A stretch of 64,000 nucleotides of DNA from NCBI GenBank assembly GCA_003248865.1, contig QFPK01000008.1, positions 62,001-126,000 of the forward strand. Direction: 5' to 3'. The position numbers and the translations under genes are program-made. Below, piece by piece: positions 11,722-20,166 of the stretch (positions are counted from its first letter, which is position 1; each line of letters begins with the position of its first letter). Source of the DNA: Sphingomonas sp. (GTDB lineage: Bacteria > Pseudomonadota > Alphaproteobacteria > Sphingomonadales > Sphingomonadaceae). Below the pieces are notes generated by a model, which saw only the letters and a list, made by a program, of their open reading frames with translations, ran no database searches and was not told the origin of the DNA.

Positions 11722-13050
11722 CTACTCAATCGTGCGGGCGAGGTTCCGGTTCAGCCAGATCGCGACGAGGGTGCCGACCGCGCCCGACAGCAGATAGGCG
11801 CCCGACGAGATCAGTCCGAACTCGGTGGAGAGCAGCAGCGCCGCCAGCGGCGCGAAGCCCGCACCGAACATCCAGGCCAGATCAGAGGTCAGCGCCGAGC
11901 CGGTGTAGCGATAGCGGATCGGGAAGCTGGACGAGATCGCACCGGAAGATTGCCCGAACGACAGCCCCAGCAGCACGAAGCCCGTCAGCATGAAGGCGAT
12001 TTCCCCGCCGGCGCCCGCGCCCAGCAGCTGCGGCGCGAAGCCGGAGAAGGCGGCGATGGCGGCAGCGGACAGCCCCAGCACGGTGCGGCGGCCGAAGCGG
12101 TCCGCGAGCAGGCCGGAAGCGATGATCGCCGCGATTCCGAACAGGGCGGCGATCGCCTCGATCAGCAGGAAACGCACCGGCGGCTCGGTCGTGAACAGGA
12201 ATACCCACGACAGCGGGAACACCGTGACCATATGGAACATGGCGAAGCTGGCGAGCGGCGCGAAGGCGCCCGCCGCGATCACCCGCCATTGCGAGCGCAC
12301 GGTGTCGATCACCGGCGAGGGCTCCAGCTCGCGGCCTTCGAACAGATGGGTATATTCCGGCGTCACCACGATGCGCAGGCGGGCGAACAGCGCCACCACA
12401 TTGATCGCGAAGGCGACGAAGAAGGGATAGCGCCAGCCCCAATCAAGGAAATCCTCCGCCGGCAGCGAGAAGATCAGGAAGGCGAACAGCAGGCTGGCGA
12501 TGATGAGCCCGATGGGAGCCCCCAGCTGCGGCAGCATGGCATACCAGCCGCGCTTGCCCTCGGGCGCGTTCAGCGCCAGCAGCGAGGCGAGGCCGTCCCA
12601 CGATCCGCCCAGCGCCACGCCCTGCCCGGCGCGGAACAGCACCAGCAGGATCGCGGATGCGATCCCGATCCGCTCGTACCCGGGAAGGAAGGCGATGGCC
12701 GCCGTGGCGCCGCCCAGCAGGAACAGCGCGGCCGTCAGCTTGGTGCCCCGGCCATAGCGGCGGTCAACCGCGGTGAAGAAGAAGGTGCCCACGGGCCGCG
12801 CCACGAAGGCGACGGCGAACACGGCGAACGACACCAGCGTGCCCGACAGCGGATCCAGGAAAGGAAACACGACCTTGGGGAACACCAGCACCGAGGCGAT
12901 GGCATAGACGAAGAAATCAAAGAATTCCGACGCGCGGCCGATCACCACGCCCACGGCGATCTCGCCCGGTTCCACCCGGTGGCCGCCGCCATGGGCGGCA
13001 TCGTTGATTTCGCGCGCGTCGCGCTCCGCTGTCGTCGCCGTAGCCGTCAT
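11722..13050 (-). CDS. MFS transporter, metabolite:H+ symporter-like
   Basis: The 442-residue protein has about 12 hydrophobic helices. Family marks include GRASEFFDFFVYAIAS in the first helix, VARPVGTFFFTAVDRRYGRG for the first cytoplasmic loop signature, and GLLADRFGRRTVLG for the repeat of that motif in the second half. These fit the MHS group (dicarboxylate, shikimate or betaine transporters), but the substrate is unknown. It is divergent from cyoA, with 135 bases between the start codons. Confidence 0.85.
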   Translation of the reverse strand: MTATATTAERDAREINDAAHGGGHRVEPGEIAVGVVIGRASEFFDFFVYAIASVLVFPKVVFPFLDPLSGTLVSFAVFAVAFVARPVGTFFFTAVDRRYGRGTKLTAALFLLGGATAAIAFLPGYERIGIASAILLVLFRAGQGVALGGSWDGLASLLALNAPEGKRGWYAMLPQLGAPIGLIIASLLFAFLIFSLPAEDFLDWGWRYPFFVAFAINVVALFARLRIVVTPEYTHLFEGRELEPSPVIDTVRSQWRVIAAGAFAPLASFAMFHMVTVFPLSWVFLFTTEPPVRFLLIEAIAALFGIAAIIASGLLADRFGRRTVLGLSAAAIAAFSGFAPQLLGAGAGGEIAFMLTGFVLLGLSFGQSSGAISSSFPIRYRYTGSALTSDLAWMFGAGFAPLAALLLSTEFGLISSGAYLLSGAVGTLVAIWLNRNLARTIE

Positions 13051-13148
13051 GAAAATACCCTGCAGGCCGCCCGGTCAGCACAGCCGGGCCCTATTCTGCG
13101 CCCCCTTTGTCTTTGCCGCGCGACAAGGGGATTGGGCAAAATGTCCTA

Positions 13149-13167
13149 TGTGCTGCATTGCAGCACA
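13149..13167. promoter_or_regulatory. 19-base perfect palindrome in the cyoA leader
   Basis: TGTGCTGCA, one T, then TGCAGCACA form a perfect dyad ending 18 bases before the cyoA start. It could be an operator for a dimeric regulator or, as RNA, a hairpin close to the ribosome-binding region. A looser inverted repeat (CCCCTTTGTC against GACAAGGGG) lies just upstream at about 13103-13130. Which of the two controls oxidase expression cannot be told from sequence. Confidence 0.45.
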
Positions 13168-13185
13168 GGGTTAGGCGCCCGGCCC

Positions 13186-14352
13186 ATGAGTCACTCATCC
13201 CGTCTTTTCGGGCGCGCCGCGCCTGTGCTGCTGCTGGCGCCATTGCTGTCGGCCTGCGACATGATCGTGCTGAACCCGGCGGGCGACGTCGCGCAGCAGC
13301 AGGGCAATCTGGTGGTGATCTCCACCATCCTGATGCTGCTGATCATCGTGCCGGTGATGCTGCTGACCGTCTTCTTCGCCTGGAAGTATCGCGAGGCGAA
13401 CAAGGAAGCCACTTACGAGCCGGAATGGAGCCACTCCACCCAGCTGGAACTGGCGATCTGGGGCGCGCCGCTGCTGATCATCATCTGCCTGGGCGCGCTG
13501 ACCTGGGTGGGCACCCACCTGCTGGACCCCTATCGTCCGCTGGCCCGCACCGCGCCGGGCCAGCCCGTCGCTGCCGACACAAGGCCGCTGGACGTGCAGG
13601 TCGTTGCGCTCGACTGGAAGTGGCTGTTCATCTACCCCGAATATGGCATCGCCACCGTGAACGAGCTGGCGGCTCCGGTGGACCGGCCGATCCGCTTCCG
13701 CATCTCTTCCTCCTCGGTGATGAACAGCTTCTACGTGCCCGCGCTGGCGGGGCAGATCTATGCCATGCCCGCCATGGAGACGAAGCTGCATGCCGTGTTC
13801 AACCGGCCGGGCGACTATCGCGGCTTTTCCGCCAACTACAGCGGCGCGGGCTTTTCCGGCATGCGCTTCGATGCGCGCGGCATGACCGCGGCCGACTTCG
13901 ACCAGTGGGTCGGACAGGTGCGCGGCGATGCCCGCACGCTGGACCGCACCGCCTATCTGGAACTTGCGAAACCCAGCGAGAATGTCGCCAAGACCCATTT
14001 CGGCCAGGTCGAGCGCGGGCTGTTTGATGCCGTCGTCAACCTTTGTGTCGAGCCCGGCAAGATGTGCCAGCACGACATGATGGCGATCGACGCCAAAGGC
14101 GGGCTTGGGCTGGGCGGCGTCTATAATGTGGCGCAGCTGTCCTACGACAAATTCGGTCAGCGCGGCGGTGCCGCGCCTGCCCGCATGATGGTCGCGGCCA
14201 TGTGCGACACCCGGCCGGTGCCGTCGGACGAGTTCGAACTGCCGACGCCGGTCGACCTTGCGCCGCTGATCGGTGCCGGGCTGGCGCTGCGCCCCAAATC
14301 GGTGTCGGGCGCGGTCACCGCCGCGCTCTCCCCCATTCCCTCCCGCTTCTAA
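13186..14352 (+). CDS. cyoA: Cytochrome bo3 quinol oxidase subunit II
   Basis: The start at 13186 puts a lipoprotein signal (LLLAPLLSAC) right at the N terminus; an upstream ATG at 13141 would bury it. Two membrane helices follow (about 42-65 and 88-108), then the periplasmic cupredoxin domain with DWKWLFIYPEYGIA and FNRPGDYRGFSANYSGAGFSGM. The CuA ligands of cytochrome c oxidases are absent, as expected for a quinol oxidase. The protein has 388 residues and a somewhat longer C terminus than the E. coli form. It is the first gene of cyoABCD. Confidence 0.95.
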   Translation: MSHSSRLFGRAAPVLLLAPLLSACDMIVLNPAGDVAQQQGNLVVISTILMLLIIVPVMLLTVFFAWKYREANKEATYEPEWSHSTQLELAIWGAPLLIIICLGALTWVGTHLLDPYRPLARTAPGQPVAADTRPLDVQVVALDWKWLFIYPEYGIATVNELAAPVDRPIRFRISSSSVMNSFYVPALAGQIYAMPAMETKLHAVFNRPGDYRGFSANYSGAGFSGMRFDARGMTAADFDQWVGQVRGDARTLDRTAYLELAKPSENVAKTHFGQVERGLFDAVVNLCVEPGKMCQHDMMAIDAKGGLGLGGVYNVAQLSYDKFGQRGGAAPARMMVAAMCDTRPVPSDEFELPTPVDLAPLIGAGLALRPKSVSGAVTAALSPIPSRF

Positions 14353-14367
14353 AAGGCAGTGACCGCA

Positions 14368-16377
14368 ATGTCCGCCCCGACCCCCACTGCCATCAGCCCG
14401 ATCTTCGGGCGGCTCTCGCTCGACGTGCTGCCGCTGCACGAACCCATCGTCGTCGCCACCTTCATCGCCGTGGTGCTGGGCGGACTCGCGGTGGTGGCGC
14501 TGATCACGCGCTACAAGCTGTGGGGCATGCTGTGGCATGACTGGTTCACCAGCGTCGACCACAAGAAGATCGGCATCATGTATATGGTGCTGGGGCTGGT
14601 GATGTTCCTGCGCGGCTTTGCCGACGCCATCATGATGCGGCTGCAGCAGGCGATGGCCTTCAACGGCAACGAAGGCTATCTGAACGCCCACCATTATGAT
14701 CAGATCTTCACCGCCCACGGCGTGATCATGATCTTCTTCGTGGCGATGCCCTTCGTGACGGGGCTGATGAACTATCTGGTGCCGCTGCAGATTGGCGCGC
14801 GCGACGTGTCGTTCCCGTTCCTCAACAATTTCAGCTTCTGGATGACGACGGCCGGCGCTGTGCTGGTGATGATGTCGCTGTTCGTAGGCGAGTTCGCCCA
14901 GACCGGCTGGCTCGCCTATCCGCCGCTGTCGGGCATCGCCTACAGCCCGGCGTCGGGGGTCGATTATTATATCTGGGCGCTGCAGATCGCGGGGGTCGGC
15001 ACGACCCTTTCGGGCATCAACCTGATCGTGACGATCATCAAGCTGCGCGCGCCGGGCATGAGCCTGATGCGCATGCCGGTGTTCACCTGGACGTCGCTGT
15101 GCACCAACGTGCTGATCGTCGCGTCGTTCCCGGTGCTGACGGGCGTGCTGCTGCTGCTGAGCCTGGATCGTTATGTGGGGACGAACTTCTTCACCAACGA
15201 CTTCGGCGGCAGCCCGATGATGTATGTGAACCTGATCTGGATCTGGGGCCACCCGGAAGTCTACATCCTGATCCTGCCGCTGTTCGGGGTGTTTTCGGAA
15301 GTCACCTCCACCTTCTCGGGCAAGCGGCTGTTCGGCTATACCTCGATGGTCTACGCCACCGTCGTCATCACCATCCTGTCCTATGTGGTGTGGCTGCACC
15401 ACTTCTTCACCATGGGCTCGGGCGCGAGCGTGAACAGCTTCTTCGGGATCACCACCATGGTGATTTCAATTCCAACGGGCGCGAAGCTCTTCAACTGGCT
15501 GTTCACCATGTATCGCGGCCGCATCCGCTTCGACCTGCCGATGATGTGGACGGTCGCCTTCATGCTGACCTTCGTGGTCGGCGGGATGACGGGCGTGCTG
15601 CTGGCGGTGCCGCCGGCGGACTTCGTGCTGCACAACTCGCTGTTCCTGATCGCCCACTTCCACAATGTGATCATCGGCGGCGTGCTGTTCGGCCTGTTCG
15701 CGGCGATCAACTTCTGGTGGCCGAAGGCCTTCGGCTTCAAGCTGAACGTGTTCTGGGGCAAGGTCAGCTTCTGGTGCTGGGTGGTCGGCTTCTGGTTCGC
15801 CTTCATGCCGCTCTATGTGCTGGGCCTGATGGGCGTCACACGGCGGATGCGCGTGTTTGACGACCCCAGCCTGCAGATCTGGTTCCTGATCGCCGGCCTT
15901 GGCGCCGTGATCATCGCGGCCGGGATCGGTGCCATGCTGGTGCAGTTCGCGGTCTCCATCTGGAAGCGCGACGAGCTGCGCGACGAGACGGGCGACCCTT
16001 GGAACGGCCGCACGCTGGAATGGGCGACCTCCTCGCCGCCGCCGGACTATAACTTCGCCTTCACGCCGGTCGTGCATGGGCTGGATGCTTGGCACGAGAT
16101 GAAGCAGGCTGGCGTGCAGCGTCCGCTCTCCGGCTTCCGCGCGATCCACATGCCCAGCAACACCGGCACCGGCGTGGTGCTGGCGGGCCTCAGCCTGGTC
16201 TGCGGCTTCGCCCTCATCTGGTACATGTGGTGGCTGGCGATCCTGAGCTTCGTCGGGCTGGTGGGCTACGCCATCTATCACACGTTCAACTACAAGCGGG
16301 ACTTCCACATTCCTGTGGAAACCGTGATCGAGACCGAAGCTGCACGCACCCGGCAACTCGAAGCTGCGGGGGCCTGA
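14368..16377 (+). CDS. cyoB: Cytochrome bo3 quinol oxidase subunit I
   Basis: I choose ATG 14368 (669 residues); a GTG at 14359 is also in frame but sits too close to the AAGG ribosome site. The protein is the heme-copper catalytic subunit. HHYDQIFTAHGVIMIFF carries a low-spin heme ligand, WGHPEVYILILP holds the cross-linked His-Tyr and CuB ligand, WLHHFFTMG the other CuB histidines, and IAHFHNVIIGGV the high-spin and low-spin heme ligands. About 15 membrane helices are present. It reduces O2 to water while pumping protons. Confidence 0.97.
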   Translation: MSAPTPTAISPIFGRLSLDVLPLHEPIVVATFIAVVLGGLAVVALITRYKLWGMLWHDWFTSVDHKKIGIMYMVLGLVMFLRGFADAIMMRLQQAMAFNGNEGYLNAHHYDQIFTAHGVIMIFFVAMPFVTGLMNYLVPLQIGARDVSFPFLNNFSFWMTTAGAVLVMMSLFVGEFAQTGWLAYPPLSGIAYSPASGVDYYIWALQIAGVGTTLSGINLIVTIIKLRAPGMSLMRMPVFTWTSLCTNVLIVASFPVLTGVLLLLSLDRYVGTNFFTNDFGGSPMMYVNLIWIWGHPEVYILILPLFGVFSEVTSTFSGKRLFGYTSMVYATVVITILSYVVWLHHFFTMGSGASVNSFFGITTMVISIPTGAKLFNWLFTMYRGRIRFDLPMMWTVAFMLTFVVGGMTGVLLAVPPADFVLHNSLFLIAHFHNVIIGGVLFGLFAAINFWWPKAFGFKLNVFWGKVSFWCWVVGFWFAFMPLYVLGLMGVTRRMRVFDDPSLQIWFLIAGLGAVIIAAGIGAMLVQFAVSIWKRDELRDETGDPWNGRTLEWATSSPPPDYNFAFTPVVHGLDAWHEMKQAGVQRPLSGFRAIHMPSNTGTGVVLAGLSLVCGFALIWYMWWLAILSFVGLVGYAIYHTFNYKRDFHIPVETVIETEAARTRQLEAAGA

Positions 16378-16380
16378 GAT

Positions 16381-17007
16381 ATGACGAGCCAAAGCACGCC
16401 CGCCGATCTGACGGCGCACTATTACGACCTGCACGAGCACGACCATCCCGAAGGCGGCAGCACCATGCTGGGCTTCTGGATCTACCTGATGAGCGACTGC
16501 CTGATCTTCGCCATCCTGTTCGCGGCCTATGCCGTGCTGGGCGGCAATCTGGCGGCCGGGCCGGGGCCGAAGGACCTGTTCGACCTGAACCTGATCGCGC
16601 TGAACACCGCGATGCTGTTGTTCTCCTCCATCACCTATGGCTTCGCGATGCTGGCCATGGTGCGGGGCGACAAGCAGAAGGTGCTGCTGTGGCTGGCCGT
16701 CACCGGCCTGTTCGGCCTCGCCTTCCTGTCCATCGAGCTTTATGAGTTCCACCACCTGATCCATGTGGGCGCGACGCCGCAACGCTCGGCCTTCCTCTCC
16801 TCCTTCTTCACGCTGGTGGCCACGCACGGGCTGCACGTGACCTTAGGCCTGATCTGGCTGGTCACGCTGATGGTGCAGGTGAGCCGCTTCGGCCTGAAGC
16901 CCGCCAATCAACGGCGGCTGATGTGCCTCAGCCTGTTCTGGCACTTCCTGGACGTCATCTGGATCGGCGTCTTCACGTTCGTCTATCTGATGGGGATGCT
17001 GCGGTGA
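16381..17007 (+). CDS. cyoC: Cytochrome bo3 quinol oxidase subunit III
   Basis: The 208-residue protein has five membrane helices. Typical signatures are GFWIYLMSDCLIFAILFAAYAVL, a conserved glutamate helix (LSIELYEFHHLI), THGLHVTLGLIWL and the C-terminal FWHFLDVIWIGVFTFVYLMG. It starts three bases after the cyoB stop and overlaps cyoD by four bases (GTGA). Confidence 0.96.
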   Translation: MTSQSTPADLTAHYYDLHEHDHPEGGSTMLGFWIYLMSDCLIFAILFAAYAVLGGNLAAGPGPKDLFDLNLIALNTAMLLFSSITYGFAMLAMVRGDKQKVLLWLAVTGLFGLAFLSIELYEFHHLIHVGATPQRSAFLSSFFTLVATHGLHVTLGLIWLVTLMVQVSRFGLKPANQRRLMCLSLFWHFLDVIWIGVFTFVYLMGMLR

Positions 17008-17375
17008 GCGACAATCATGACCATGGCGCCCATGATGCGCATGAAGGCACCGCACATGGAACCTTGCGCGACTATGTGATCGGCTTCGTCCTCTCGGTGA
17101 TCCTCACCGCGATTCCCTTCTGGCTGGTGATGGCCCGCCCGCTGGCCAATGATGTGACGGCCATGCTGGTGATGGCGTTCGCGGCCGTGCAGATCGTGGT
17201 TCACATGATCTACTTCCTGCATATGAACGGGAAATCCGAAGGCGGCTGGACTTTGACGGCGCTTGTCTTCACCATCATCGTCGTCGTCATCATGCTGAGC
17301 GGTTCGCTGTGGGTCATGTACCATCTGAACACGAACATGATGCCTTCCATGGAAGAGATGCGGCAGATTCCGTGA
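17004..17375 (+). CDS. cyoD: Cytochrome bo3 quinol oxidase subunit IV
   Basis: The GTG start at 17004 overlaps the cyoC stop. The 123-residue protein has a His/Asp-rich N terminus (SDNHDHGAHDAHEGTAHG) and three helices, including IVVHMIYFLHMN, the hallmark of subunit IV. The His-rich N terminus is longer than in E. coli CyoD. The stop overlaps the GTG start of the SURF1 gene. Confidence 0.94.
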   Translation: MSDNHDHGAHDAHEGTAHGTLRDYVIGFVLSVILTAIPFWLVMARPLANDVTAMLVMAFAAVQIVVHMIYFLHMNGKSEGGWTLTALVFTIIVVVIMLSGSLWVMYHLNTNMMPSMEEMRQIP

Positions 17376-18070
17376 CATCCGCCCGCCCGGCCGGGCGGCT
17401 CTGGCTGACCGCCGCGCTGCTGTTGCTGGCGGGCCTGTTCGTCGGGCTGGGCATCTGGCAGCTGGAGCGCCGCCAGTGGAAGCATGAGCTGATCGCCGCG
17501 GTGGATGCCCGCGCGCATGCCGCGCCGGTCGCCGCACCAGGCCCGGCCAAATGGCCGAAGATCAGCCGTGACAGCCATGCCTATCTGAAGGTGCGCGCGA
17601 CCGGGCAGTATCTGCCCGGGCACGACAGTTTCGTGCAGGCCGTGACCGATCTGGGCAGCGGCTTCTGGGTGCTGAGCCCGCTCGACACCGGCGACGGCAT
17701 TATCCTGATCAACCGCGGCTTCGTGCCGAAGCGCGAAGCCAACCCGGCTCCTCCCGCCGGCGAAGTGGCGGTTCAGGGGCTGCTGCGCATCACCGAGCCG
17801 GACGGCGGCTTCCTGCGCAGCAATGATCCCGGCGCGGCACGCTGGTATTCCCGCGATGTTCCGGCCATCGCCGCTGCCAACGGGCTCTCCGGCGTCGCGC
17901 CCTATTTCATTGATGCAGCCCGCGATCCCGCCACCCGGCCCGGAGATCCTGTCGGTGGTCTCACAGTGATCCGCTTTTCCGACAGCCATATGTCCTATGC
18001 GCTCACCTGGTTCGCCATGGCGCTGATGTCGCTGGGCGGCATCTGGCTGATCTGGCGCCAGCGGGGATGA
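17372..18070 (+). CDS. SURF1-family oxidase assembly protein
   Basis: The GTG at 17372 overlaps the cyoD stop (GTGA). The 232-residue protein has a membrane helix at each end (about 8-28 and 205-225) around a periplasmic domain. GIWQLERRQWK after helix one and SYALTWFAMALMSLGGIWLIW at the end are SURF1 family features. SURF1 assists heme insertion into heme-copper oxidases. It occupies the place where many cyo operons have cyoE (heme O synthase), which is absent here. Confidence 0.88.
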   Translation: MTSARPAGRLWLTAALLLLAGLFVGLGIWQLERRQWKHELIAAVDARAHAAPVAAPGPAKWPKISRDSHAYLKVRATGQYLPGHDSFVQAVTDLGSGFWVLSPLDTGDGIILINRGFVPKREANPAPPAGEVAVQGLLRITEPDGGFLRSNDPGAARWYSRDVPAIAAANGLSGVAPYFIDAARDPATRPGDPVGGLTVIRFSDSHMSYALTWFAMALMSLGGIWLIWRQRG

Positions 18071-19386
18071 TGCGCTGGCCCAACAGGCGCTGGCCCGTCC
18101 GCGACATCACGTCGGGTGATGCCGACGCCGGGCGCCGCAACATGCGGCTGCTGATCCAGTTGCGCTGGATCGCGGTGGCCGGGCAGCTGCTGACCATCCT
18201 GATCGTGGATAAGGCGATGGGGATCGACCTGCCGCTGGGCGCGCTGTTGCTGGCGCCCATCGGGCTCGCGGCGATCAACATCGGCACATGGCCGGTGCTT
18301 TACCGCCGGCACGATGTCTCCAACGCCGAGTTGACAGTAGCGCTGCTGATCGATGTCGCGGCGCTGGCCTGGCAGCTGCATCTGACGGGCGGGATGACCA
18401 ACCCCTTCGTCTATCTGTTCCTGCTGCAGGTGGTGCTGGGGGCCGTGCTGCTGAAGCCCGCCACGGCCTGGGGCATCGCCGCCGCGACCCTGTTCGCGCT
18501 GCTGCTGCTGACGTTGACGCCCCGCCCCCTGCTGCTGCCGGCCCGCTGGGCAGGCGACCCGATGCGGCTCTATCTGCTGGGCAGCCTCGTCTGCTTCCTG
18601 CTGGTTGCGCTGCTGCTGGTGGCGTTCATCACCCGGGTCAGCCGCAACCTCTCAGACAGGGATGCCGCGCTTGCCGCCAGCCGCCAGCGCGCGGCGGAAG
18701 AGGATCATATCGTGCGCATGGCGCTGCTCGCCTCCGGCGCGGCACACGAACTGGGCACGCCGCTCTCCTCCATGGCGGTGCTGGTGGGGGACTGGAAGAA
18801 GCTCCCCCAGCTCGCCGGCAACCATGAGATGCAGGAGGATCTGGCCGACATGACGGCGGCCATCCAGCGCTGCAAGACCATCGTCAGCGGCATCCTGGCG
18901 TCGGCCGGCGAAGCGCGCGGAATCGCGCCGCAGCAGACCAGCGCGCGGCAGTTCATGGCGGCCATCGTGAACGAATGGCGGGCCGACCGCCGCTACAGCT
19001 CCATCGCCTGGAGCGACCGGCTGGGCGACGACGCGCCCATGGTGGCCGACCCGGCGTTGCGGCAGGTGATCGGCAATGCCATCGACAATGCGCTGGACGT
19101 CTCCCCGGACTGGGTGGGCATCCACGCCATGATCGAAGGGGAAATGCTGGTGCTGGAGATATCGGATCGCGGCCCGGGCTTCACGCCCGAGATGCTGGAC
19201 GCCTTCGGCCGCCCCTATCACTCCACCAAGGGCAAGCCCGGCGGCGGGCTGGGGCTGTTCCTGCTGGTGAATGTGATCCGCAAGCTGGGCGGCGCCGTCA
19301 CCGCCGCCAACCGACCGGAAGGCGGCGCGCAAGTCCGCATCAGCCTGCCGCTGGCGGGGCTGGCCGGGCGGGGGATCACCGCATGA
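18067..19386 (+). CDS. regB: RegB/PrrB-type redox sensor histidine kinase
   Basis: The 439-residue kinase has six predicted helices (about residues 30-200). The TGGMTNPFVYLF segment near 108-114 carries the GGxxNPF quinone-sensing motif of RegB. The H-box GAAHELGTPLSSMAVL (near 226) is the RegB type. A cysteine in QRCKTIVSGIL lies 42 residues after the phospho-histidine, close to the redox-active cysteine of Rhodobacter RegB. The ATPase motifs are DRGPGF and GGGLGLFLLVN. It overlaps the SURF1 gene and the response regulator gene by four bases each, so oxidase and redox sensor are co-translated. Confidence 0.9.
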   Translation: MMRWPNRRWPVRDITSGDADAGRRNMRLLIQLRWIAVAGQLLTILIVDKAMGIDLPLGALLLAPIGLAAINIGTWPVLYRRHDVSNAELTVALLIDVAALAWQLHLTGGMTNPFVYLFLLQVVLGAVLLKPATAWGIAAATLFALLLLTLTPRPLLLPARWAGDPMRLYLLGSLVCFLLVALLLVAFITRVSRNLSDRDAALAASRQRAAEEDHIVRMALLASGAAHELGTPLSSMAVLVGDWKKLPQLAGNHEMQEDLADMTAAIQRCKTIVSGILASAGEARGIAPQQTSARQFMAAIVNEWRADRRYSSIAWSDRLGDDAPMVADPALRQVIGNAIDNALDVSPDWVGIHAMIEGEMLVLEISDRGPGFTPEMLDAFGRPYHSTKGKPGGGLGLFLLVNVIRKLGGAVTAANRPEGGAQVRISLPLAGLAGRGITA

Positions 19387-19913
19387 CACAGCCGCTGCTG
19401 CTGATCGTGGAGGATGACGACGCCTTCGCCCGCACCCTGCAACGCTCGTTCGAACGGCGCGGCTATCGCGTACTCCACGCCTCGACCCTGTCCGATGTCG
19501 AGCTGCTGCTGCGCACGCACCGGCCCGGCTTCGCCGTGGTGGACCTGAAGCTGGGCGTCGGCTCCGGCCTCGTCTGCGTGCAGCAACTGCGCACGCACGA
19601 TGCCGCCATGAAGATCGTGGTGCTCACCGGCTTCGCCAGCATCGCCACCGCCGTGGAAGCGATCAAGCTGGGCGCGGACCATTATCTGGCCAAACCCTCC
19701 AACAGCGACGACATCGAAGCCGCCTTCGCCCGCGAAGGCGGCGACGCCCACGCCCCCGTCGACGGGCGGCAATCCTCCATCAAGACGCTGGAATGGGAAC
19801 ATATCCACCAGACGCTGGTGGAAACCGACTTCAACATCTCCGAAGCGGCGCGCCGGCTGGGCATGCACCGGCGGACGTTGGCGCGGAAGCTGGAGAAACG
19901 GCAGGTGCGGTAG
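19383..19913 (+). CDS. regA: RegA/ActR/PrrA-type redox response regulator
   Basis: The 176-residue protein has a receiver domain (LLIVEDDDAF, phosphoacceptor in VVDLKLGVGSGL, switch region KIVVLTGFASIATAV, Lys in LAKPS). A short linker leads to a C-terminal Fis-type helix-turn-helix (ISEAARRLGMHRRTLARKL), almost invariant in RegA orthologues. The start overlaps regB (ATGA). RegA controls respiration, oxidases and often carbon or nitrogen metabolism. Being the last gene of the cyo operon implies feedback between oxidase expression and its redox regulator. Confidence 0.92.
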   Translation: MTQPLLLIVEDDDAFARTLQRSFERRGYRVLHASTLSDVELLLRTHRPGFAVVDLKLGVGSGLVCVQQLRTHDAAMKIVVLTGFASIATAVEAIKLGADHYLAKPSNSDDIEAAFAREGGDAHAPVDGRQSSIKTLEWEHIHQTLVETDFNISEAARRLGMHRRTLARKLEKRQVR

Positions 19914-19917
19914 GGGC

Positions 19918-20155
19918 GTTTTGCCTCCGGCGGGCCGGGCCCTGCCCGGCACCCGGCAGGGGCGTGACGCCCGTGCACCCCCATTTTTTGGTCGTACGCT
20001 CAGGTTGCGGTGACGGCTGAGTTTATTGCCTGCGGCGCCATTAAACTCCAGCGCCGCAGGCAATCAAACATCGTCGCGCGCGACTTCGGAGTGGGAGCGC
20101 GGCGCCAATTTCGAGGGTGCAGGGAAATCATTTCCCTGCCCGCCGGAGGCAAAAC
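19918..20155. repeat. Structured intergenic repeat, copy 1 (four hairpins, flanked by an 18-base inverted repeat)
   Basis: The stretch lies between the convergent regA and P-type ATPase genes. An 18-base perfect inverted repeat bounds it: GTTTTGCCTCCGGCGGGC at 19918-19935 and its complement at 20138-20155. Inside are hairpin 1 (19934-19950), hairpin 2 (19956-19976, GCAGGGGCG against CGCCCGTGC), hairpin 3 (20026-20063, 13-base perfect stem) and hairpin 4 (20119-20139, GCAGGGAAAT against ATTTCCCTGC). A second copy lies at 36506-36727. No protein-coding content is seen. Confidence 0.85.
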
Positions 20156-20166
20156 CCTGCCTCCCC

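Noticed and set aside
11395..13185. Upstream extension of the cyoA reading frame through the MFS gene
   Set aside because: The open frame is only the antisense of the MFS transporter; the lipoprotein signal fixes the cyoA start at 13186.
13195..15402. Long minus-strand open frame opposite cyoA and cyoB
   Set aside because: cyoA and cyoB have all their catalytic motifs on the plus strand; the antisense product is His/Gln/Arg-rich with no recognisable fold.
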